Shown piece by piece: positions 57,386 through 64,000 of a stretch of DNA of 64,000 nt. The notes beneath the pieces are model-generated. The model made no database searches, was not told the origin of the DNA, and was given only the letters and a program-made list of their open reading frames with translations. The stretch covers positions 1,550,001-1,614,000 of the forward strand of contig NC_088324.1 of assembly GCF_910592395.1 (NCBI RefSeq). The letters run 5' to 3'. Both the position numbers and the translations under genes were made by a program. Every line of letters starts with the position of its first letter. Position 1 is the first letter of the stretch. This DNA comes from Lineus longissimus (Eukaryota > Nemertea > Pilidiophora > Heteronemertea > Lineidae).

Positions 57386-58278
57386 TTGTTTTAATATTGG
57401 CAATTACTGTAAAATTGTGTACAAGATGCTTGGATAACTCAACCTTCATAGTTTGGTTTTTGGGAGAATAACAAGTCCGACATTTACTGAATCGTGGTGC
57501 GGAATTGTGGAAAGAAGGTCCAATTCACGGAAGAGTAGGTTTTCCTAGATGTTTCAAAAAAATTAAAACATTCACCGAAATCACTGTTCAGTTGATAAGA
57601 TGGCAAAAGAAAAGAAACGCAATAGCATTTTCAACATGGCGATCAAATAAAATATTTCGCATGCCTACCTCTACTTACTATGAAAATAGTGGGGTAGGCA
57701 ACTAGCTAGTAGGATAGTAAAGAGAGATGTTACACTGAATGAGAAAAGTCGAAAGTAGTAGTTATTACTACAGTCCATTCCACAAGACTTAAGAGTCTTA
57801 GAAAGTAAAGTCAGAAACTTTCAACTTTGAAAAATTTTCTGGGGACGAATTATCCTCGGGGACGAATTTTCCTAGGGGACGAATTATCCTTGGGGACGAA
57901 TTATCCTTGGGGACGAATTATCCTTGGGGACGAATTATCTTGGGACGAATTTTCCTAGGGGACGAATTATCCTCGTGGACGAATTTTCCTCGGGGACGAA
58001 TTATCCATGGACGAATTTTCCTTGGGGATAAATTTTCCGGGGACGAATTTGCGGGGACGAGTTTTCTGGGGACGAATTTTCCGGGGACGAATTTTCCTGT
58101 AACCGGAGAATCCGTGAGAGCCAACTAATAAAGAACTCTTGCTTAGGCCTAATAAGAGCTGTGCTCATTTTCAATCTCCTGAAATATGCATTTTAAAAGA
58201 GTTCTGAAAATGTTCATGCTGCAAAAACAGTCTAATGTATAGAAATGTCAGAGTTTATTATAGATCTTAGAATTCGCA
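57386..58278. repeat. Non-coding stretch with a GGGGACGAATT minisatellite
   Basis: 57,841-58,098 is a tandem array of 14-21-bp units built on GGGGACGAATTWTCC (about fourteen units, spacers CTCG, CTTG, CTAG or shorter). Unit length shrinks towards the right end. Neither strand gives a plausible protein. The rest of the stretch shows nothing recognisable. Confidence 0.85.
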
Positions 58279-58432
58279 TCACTTTTTCTGTGTAGTTTTG
58301 TGTTGTTTCGAAGCTCCTCTACCTCCTCTAGCACTTGCACTAGCAGCTGGCTCTTCCCCCCTGTCAGCATCCTGATCCTGATGTTCATTGTATGGCATGT
58401 ATGGGGAGTTGCGGAGAATGTTTTCAACATGT
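58279..58432 (-). CDS. Possible short 3' terminal exon, unknown protein
   Basis: After an acceptor (TTTTTTCCAG, AG at 58,433-58,434) a frame reads HVENILRNSPYMPYNEHQDQ and then a low-complexity ARGGRGASKQHK tail to TGA 58,279-58,281. The frame is open from the splice site to a stop, but the domain is unknown and no upstream exon with matching phase was established. A different frame overlaps it, so the call is weak. Confidence 0.25.
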
Positions 58433-59134
58433 CTGGAAAAAAATAAGTTCTGGTTAAGCTAGGTAATGAAAACTTGTCCAAAATGCCAAATTGGTTCAGC
58501 TGCCCATGCTATGAAAAGTGCTTTAGGCACGTGTAAAGTGCTTGAAGGAAACTGAAATCATTTGGATTTTTAGCATTATGAATCTGGTGTCAAAATTGAT
58601 AACTTTGATAGACATCATTATTTCTGTTGGGTTTTTGTTCGGAATGACATTGATATAGTGAACTTGATGAGTATTTACCGTTCTTTGTTTGCTATCTTCG
58701 ATAAATATGTATCTGGTATTGCCTCTTGTAAGGTCCCTTGGTTTTCCAATTCCCATCATTCCCACTTCCCAACCTACGGTACATTCCCATTTTGTTTCAT
58801 TTTGAAAGATGTATTTTAAAATCATTCCCTCTTCCCATCCTTCCCTATGTTTTTTCTGAGTTTTTTTGGACTGAACAACAAAGTCAAATCACTGCTAGTT
58901 CCCATCATTCCCTATTCCCAATCTAAATTTCACATAGGTTTATGAACGAACAATTCAATAAAAAAGGATTTTGATTTTGCTGGTAGCTACATAAGTGAAG
59001 TACCATTATCAATTCCCATATTTCTGGCTACTTACTGTACTTGATCCACTAGTTTATTCTGCTGTTACTCACGTAATTCTTTAATTAAAGATGCAGAAAA
59101 TTTTTTGAGCTGATCGGCGTCAGCCTCCATGGAC

Positions 59135-59170
59135 GCTGCCATTTTGGTTGAGCGATGTGCGCCTGCGCAC
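59135..59170 (-). promoter_or_regulatory. YY1-like plus NRF1-like promoter module
   Basis: GCTGCCATTTTGG at 59,135-59,147 followed about 10 bp later by GTGCGCCTGCGCAC at 59,157-59,170 (a near-perfect NRF1 palindrome). Closely resembles 3,221-3,268, including the words GCTGCCATTTTGGTTTGA and GCTGCCATTTTGGTTGAG. The minus-strand target gene is unclear; the possible exon at 58,279 is the nearest candidate. Confidence 0.5.
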
Positions 59171-59283
59171 AAGCATTACCTCAGTTTCAATTGGCCGGCG
59201 CGCGTGATTTTTTTTCCCAAACAGGATAACAGTTACTTATGTTTCGACCAATCAAATTCGACGTGACGTTACAGAAACTTGGT

Positions 59284-59372
59284 GGGGACTTGGCGCAGTG
59301 GAAAGACTACCGGGTATTGATTTTATCAAGCAATTGTGTCAAATGAGCGCAGGTTCGAATCCCGCCTGGGAT
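59284..59372 (+). repeat. tRNA-like sequence with Pol III A and B boxes (SINE head or tRNA pseudogene)
   Basis: TGGCGCAGTGG at 59,291-59,301 fits the A box and GGTTCGAATCC at 59,352-59,362 the B box, 50 bp apart. A run of seven T follows at about 59,372, a Pol III terminator. The T arm has one mismatch. The presumed acceptor strands (GGGGACT and the 3' side) do not pair, so it is not a working tRNA gene. A tRNA-derived SINE is the likeliest origin, although no body or tail was traced. Confidence 0.45.
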
Positions 59373-60199
59373 TTTTTTATTTCTTTTTCTTTTTTTTCTC
59401 TCAAATTATATGGTCCTAATAGCGTTTTTTCTCAATATTTTTATTAAATAAATATAAACTTTTAATAAAAATATGCCGTGTAGTCCATCCATTGTTTGTC
59501 TGCATAGTTTAGGGCTCTGGAGGGCAAACTGCTTCTCAGATTTCTTTGAAATTTGGTTTTTATTGATCTTTGCCTCGTGACCAAGCATAATTTCTTCATT
59601 TTTAAGTTACCATGGTAACGAAAGAAATACTCTGGTCTTGGAGGAGTATTTTTCCTCCATGCTTTGGTAGACCACAGAGTTGTCCTGACGACAGAGTTCA
59701 AATTGGTTGAAATCAATTAATTTTGTACCAGAATCAGTCCCCTGGTGCATCCTGCTAACAAAGTTGTCCTTTGAGAGAAGTTTCACTGTTGACATAGGAT
59801 TTGGTTAGATGTACAATGTGGGAAGACAAACCATGTTGATGTCCTGATTGTCTTTCGTCCTTACAATACTCCTTGGTGTCAATTCAGTGCCAAATGGAGT
59901 GGAGTCGCTTAAAGTCCACAATTCAAGCTAACCTCAAACATCCTATTTTTGTTAGATTATGATAATGAAATACTCATATTAATGAAATATCCATCAAACA
60001 TTTCAAAAGGTAACCTCGATCCACCCAAAAACAAGCTTTTAATCGCCGCTGGGAGCCCGTTTCCGAAGAAAACAATTATCTAGGTCATTATGCAAATTCG
60101 CCCTGAGCTGACCGGAGGTGACGTATTACTAGGGACACAATGAGGATATAGGAACTGGGTCAGTCTATTCAACGTGTTCAATGCATGTCAAGTTGAACA

Positions 60200-61095
60200 A
60201 TGAGCGACACAGATTCCACAATATCTTCGGATCTGAGTGACTTTGATGTCTGGCCAGAGTGTGAAGAAGGTGCCGAAGGTACAGAAGAGAACGTGGAGGA
60301 AGGCGATTGGGCAATTCAGCCATACATGTTCGAACCAGAGGCGGAGGAGGAAGAGGAACATTCCGACGCTGCTGATGAAGAAATGGCTGGTGATGACGGA
60401 GCCGGAGCGGCTCTCGTTGATCACACAGTTGTGGAAAACTGGTGAGTTTGAAACCCTATCCAATGTGTCGATATCATGCCTATGCCTATGCCTTAGGGCT
60501 ATGGCCCAGCCTACCTTACGAAGTCACGATAGGCTGCTCTGCTTCAGGCCTACAGACAATTTTGACTCGATGGGACGAAACTGGCCTAGGCCGGTAGGCC
60601 ATGCCCATGTATGTAGGCCTGCATCATGTACATCGCGATGTGCATGCCATAGGCCTACTTGGAATGTAGCAGGCCCTGTTATTTTCACTGAAGTACTCTC
60701 TTTTCAGGTGCACCTGTGGCTCCTGCCAAGTTCTACCTACAAGGGGCGAGTGTGTTTGTTGTCGGCAGGTCGCAGAGTTCGGAGAGAAGATGGAGGGGCT
60801 GGAGTGTTTCACACGCCATGAAGACTTTGCCAACGCCTGCCTGAATAGGACAGTTTTAGAAATTGCCTGGTTGCAGTATCGACAGCAGTATGGCAAGCAA
60901 GCCTACGATGGGCCACTCTTTAAAAAGTTGCGACATGTTGCCTACAGGCAAGTTGTCAGGTGGACCTACGGTTACCTCGGGAAAGACATTCGGGTCGTGA
61001 TCCCTTCCTGTGTTGTTTGTAACATTCGTGCTGTGTTCCCTGCTCCTGGACTGGAGGAAAATGCCTATTATCAGGGATTTGTTGATGGACAGTAA
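60200..61095 (+). CDS. P2RX7_C (P2X7 ballast-domain) protein, two exons
   Basis: Exon 1 (60,200-60,441) starts at ATG (MSDTDSTISSDLSDFD) and is strongly acidic. It ends TG|GTGAGT. Exon 2 (60,708-61,095) follows an acceptor (TTTTCAG), and the join restores a Trp codon, giving WCTCGSCQ. Then ECVCCRQV, CFTRHEDFANACLNRTVL, KLRHVAYRQVVRW, VVIPSCVVCNIRAVFP and a closing GF. These are the zinc ligands and conserved blocks of the cytoplasmic ballast domain of the P2X7 receptor, here without any channel domain or membrane segment. Length is about 209 residues and no lesion was seen. The domain binds zinc and guanine nucleotide in P2X7; its role as a stand-alone protein is unknown. The gene converges on THAP-family copy H with a 0.4-kb gap, the same layout as 34,591 and copy F. 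Confidence 0.88.
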
Positions 61096-61487
61096 TGGCA
61101 GGATTGTAAAATTTGTGAATTACCATGCAGAATTAATATAAAAGAAAGAATACATAGTATTATGCTAACATTTCTTAGAAACACTTTATTTATTCACTTA
61201 CAATGAATCCAGGTATAAAAAATGGTTTCATCTGACTACACCCCCTTCCCCTCTCAACCCACCCCACCCCAAAATGATGCTATGATACATTAGAAACACA
61301 AGACTTCGTCCAACAAGTCCATAGCTCAACCCCTCCCTTCTACACAGTCGGAGCGGAAAAAGTAGCTGGATAATATTTCCAAAAATTATGAGGCTGCCGC
61401 TTTATATTGATTAATATGGAGCAGCGAACAACATCCAATGCGCAGGATGATAGGTGGAAGACTGACCACATTAACAGTTTAATGTCC
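61096..61487. other. Intergenic gap between convergent genes
   Basis: Non-coding 0.4 kb between the stops of two convergent genes. AT-rich words with AATATAAAAG near 61,135 may serve as 3' end signals. No further feature seen. Confidence 0.5.
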
Positions 61488-63943
61488 TTAACAGTTTAAT
61501 GTCAGTTTAATTTTTCTTGAAGCGTTGTGCAAGGCATTTTGCTGCATCTTGATGGCTTCTTCTTTGGGTGGCCTTTCAAACCGTGAACAAAGAGGTGCAG
61601 GAGTGTCTCCCTTGTCAATCGTGTAGTCATGCCCAGTCAAAACCAGCCTCTTGACTTCCTCCTCAAACTTATCAACATAACCTGAAATAAAAGACGATTA
61701 TGAATATAGATATACTGGTAATCCTTTTTTACCACTTCTGTTTCTCCATGCATTAACCATGCAAAAGAAGATCATGTACTACACAGCAAAGGGCATGTTT
61801 CAATATTATGTTCGCATGACATAGTCAGGCGCAGTGGCACCCATGAATTATCTTGTCATTTAACAAAATACATGTATATTGACTGAACTGAAACTACTTG
61901 CCAAATGTCGGTGCCCCTGATCTTGACGTCACAATATGATTTCCATATCGGTTCTTTGGATGACGAACAGAAAACCGAAGTTGGCCATCCTTATTCTGGT
62001 GCTGCTTCCTCCCAGCATTCTCATTGAAATGCAACGCAGCAATCTCTAGCCTGGAAATAAACACAGTAAACTAATTTAACTCTATGGAAATGGATATTCT
62101 ACAGCTCATGATCATTCAAGTTGGTTCCCTTTAAAATGTGCCTTCCTTCACCAGCATGGTGATGTTTTGGTGTTATGTCGTCATGCTGTAATGAACAGCG
62201 TTGATACAATTATCATCGTACCTGCTTTTCATCCCATTGTATCCGAAATGGTACATCTTTGGGGCGAAGTGTAGAAGGCTGCTATGGTATCCCTCCAAAC
62301 CAGATGTCTGGCCATCCGAGCTGAGCTTTGAGATTGAATGTAGAAGGTTCTTGTTGAGAAGCAGAGCACACACCTTGTCGTATTCTTCTGTTCCTAGAAG
62401 ACAAAAACCGTAGAGGAGTACCAAAGTAACTTCCGATTGATTTAACAATTCAAACACAGTGTTTTCATACACAAATATGTTTGGAAACACAATTTCTAGC
62501 TTAATTCCATGAATACAGCAACCATTATTGGGGTAAAGGGTAAGGGCATGCACATACTCACCTTTCTTAAACCACTGCCTTCGAATACAACTGTGGATAC
62601 ACTTGGGGAACAGTTCGTTTTCTTCGTGCGTGTGGACGCCGGCTATATGGTTCACTATTGATCTCCACTTGGCCAAGATCAATGATTGGTCGTTATTGCT
62701 GGTCATGGCACACCAGTACAAGTGATTGATAATACTTTTCAGCCATTTGTTGACCAGCTGAAACCGCCTGTTCATGGTTATGGGCTTGAGTCTTTTCCTC
62801 AGTCCTGGAAGTATAGTATTGTATAATGTGAACTTTCCTAGATGACAGACAGGAGTGTCGTATGGTTTAACTAAATGAACTAGACACAATTTTGCGATAG
62901 AGATAACTTCTATAGTGCGTCCGGAAAAAAAACCCCAAATACTTCATCATTTTTCTGTGGGTAGTTTTTTTCCGCACGCACTGTATACTATAAAATTCAT
63001 AAGTTAATCGAAGTTACCTAAAAGTAAAGGTTGACGACTGGAATCTTGTTGATCATTTCTTAATGCCACATCCAAAAGAGTTAACATGAGAACCGACGGA
63101 ATTGGGAAATGAGAAACAAGATTATATTTGTTGAGACAAAAAGGCAGTGTGTGCAAATCACAGCACTGATAGTGGTACTCACCTTTAGCAACATGCCACA
63201 CATCAAAATAATGCCTTATGGTGTCCGATTGTTCCTCTCTCAACCACTTCTCCACTGATTTGTGGCCATCAGTTGTTAATTCTATCTTAACTTGTGGGGC
63301 GTATGCTTTCACTTCATTGACACATCGGGACAGGCCCTCCAGTTCCATGTGATAGGAGTTCTTAACCTCAGTGGACTGCAAAATAATGAGGCACATGAAA
63401 AACTGAAGTGATATGAACGTCTGTAACCGAAATCCGGCCTTCTGCTCCGAAATGGCCGCAGTTGTAGCAGATTTGGAACAGCTCCAAAAGCTTGGACACT
63501 GAAACTGCACACATACCCTCGGTCAGGGATGAGGATGCTCGCTTATTGTTGGCATCACTGAAATGGATTTAAGAAAAATAAGTATCTCTTTAGATACTAA
63601 AGATCTGTTGACATAATTTACATTTACTAGTATGAAAACTCAAACCCTTTCCAACAAGGTACTACATTCCTCTTGCTCTATAACAAAGGTTTAATGCAAC
63701 TTATGCAGGCCTACTGCAAACCTTGCACATCGTGCTATGAAACATACCTAGCAGATGCAACACTTTCCAAAGACAAATTTGGATTCCAGAGGGGTCCTTG
63801 GTTTCATCATCCACAAATGACAAAGAATGCTTTGCCAAGGGCTCAGTCTCCTCATCGTTACTTGAATCAGAACGCTTCCTCTTGTATTTTGGCTGAGGGG
63901 TAGATGCAGCTTCAGGCGTACTTGGTACCTCCATGATCGACAC
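61488..63943 (-). CDS. THAP-family DDE protein, multi-exon, lacking the first catalytic exon (copy H)
   Basis: Five exons join in phase without a lesion: 63,375-63,183, 62,804-62,562, 62,393-62,222, 62,050-61,902 and 61,681-61,488 (stop TAA). Motifs: STEVKNSYHMELEG, IELTTDGHKSVEKWLRE with YFDVWHVAKG (second Asp region), NKWLKSIINHLYW, TSGLEGYHSSLLHFAPKM (probable Glu), IAALHFNENAGRKQ and RPPKEEAIKM. The intron after 61,902 has a GC donor (G|GCAAGT). All five junctions match copy G in position and phase. Upstream, an acidic exon (63,943 to about 63,752) and a segment with LLELFQICYNCG (about 63,470) are present. The exon with GD-RCDS, the first catalytic Asp, which should lie between that segment and 63,375, is not there. 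Transposition would therefore fail, but a maintained DNA-binding or domesticated role is possible. The THAP domain, if any, is beyond the right edge. Confidence 0.75.
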
Positions 63944-64000
63944 TGAAGTGTGGGTGAGGTCAGGTTGAAAATTAGTGGTCTGCGTTTCCTTTGACCGATA

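Larger units (their letters stand above)
58433..60199. other. Mostly non-coding stretch upstream of the P2RX7_C gene
   Basis: Holds the promoter-like module (59,135-59,170) and the tRNA-like sequence (59,284-59,372). A CCCATTCCC-rich passage lies at 58,745-58,925. Nothing else is recognised. The last 150 bp should contain the promoter of the plus-strand gene at 60,200. Confidence 0.4.

Noticed and set aside
29250-58098. CRISPR-like repeat arrays (29.3-30.6 kb, 35.6-36.5 kb, 57.8-58.1 kb)
   Set aside because: The genome is eukaryotic, and units are contiguous or have repeat-derived spacers, so these are satellites and minisatellites.
58523-58825. Upstream exon (LTRGNTRYIFIEDSKQR) joined to the exon at 58,279
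   Set aside because: The donor near 58,678 is plausible, but the phase does not fit the downstream exon and gives an immediate stop.
59284-59372. Functional tRNA gene
   Set aside because: A and B boxes fit, but the acceptor strands do not pair and the T arm has a mismatch.

Overview
The window is eukaryotic and almost certainly from a marine invertebrate animal. GT-AG introns interrupt the genes. The coding content is nearly all transposable-element (TE) protein of metazoan type: piggyBac, MULE with FLYWCH or SWIM zinc fingers, a Ty3/gypsy retrotransposon, THAP-domain transposases, and standalone P2X7-ballast-domain (P2RX7_C) genes. Upstream regions carry YY1-like and NRF1-like motifs. The frequent TAGGCCTA palindrome and the gene mix suggest an invertebrate deuterostome (echinoderm, hemichordate or amphioxus-like), but this is an impression and not proof. 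No ordinary single-copy host gene could be identified with confidence.

Layout. 0.6-2 kb: N-terminal part of an uncharacterised transposase-like family (SGRGR exon plus coiled coil) with a perfect 78-bp tandem repeat. 3.8-5.4 kb: a broken core of the same family. 6.9-9.1 kb: a MULE transposase with a SWIM finger. 9.5-15.4 kb: a RAG1/CMC-like DDE pseudogene split by a complete piggyBac element with TTAA target duplications. 16.7-20.4 kb: the most complete copy of the SGRGR family (N-exon, coiled coil, DGTS/SDR core, Tudor-like C-terminus). 23.3-34.3 kb: a Ty3/gypsy element with 1.49-kb LTRs, itself invaded by a 2.2-kb element holding a 145-bp tandem array. 34.6-39.7 kb: a P2RX7_C exon (+) converging on a THAP transposase pseudogene (-) that is interrupted by an 858-bp foldback element. 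40.7-44.8 kb: TE fragments and a second, multi-exon DDE gene of the THAP-transposase family. 46.6-51.1 kb: a second RAG1-like core, a HECT-domain exon and another SGRGR N-terminus. 53.1-57.4 kb: a FLYWCH-MULE fragment beside a long inverted-repeat element with Tudor-like exons. 57.8-59.4 kb: minisatellite, promoter-like module and tRNA-like sequence. 60.2-63.9 kb: an intact-looking two-exon P2RX7_C gene (+) converging on a third member of the THAP-transposase family (-).

How the parts fit together. Three recurring gene families account for most of the coding sequence: (1) SGRGR/coiled-coil/DGTS-core/Tudor proteins (five partial or complete copies); (2) DDE proteins with the zinc spacing of RAG1/Transib/CMC transposases (two copies); (3) THAP-type DDE proteins, two of whose three copies sit tail-to-tail with a P2RX7_C gene. 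The last arrangement suggests a two-gene mobile element and is the most interesting candidate for an undescribed system. Insertions are nested (piggyBac in family 2, foldback in family 3, a MITE in the inverted repeat, an array element in gypsy), which gives a relative chronology. Most protein-coding copies are broken. Several breaks are one-base changes in homopolymers, which could be assembly errors as well as real decay. The last exons of the gene at 61.5-63.4 kb and the P2RX7_C gene at 60.2-61.1 kb show no break.
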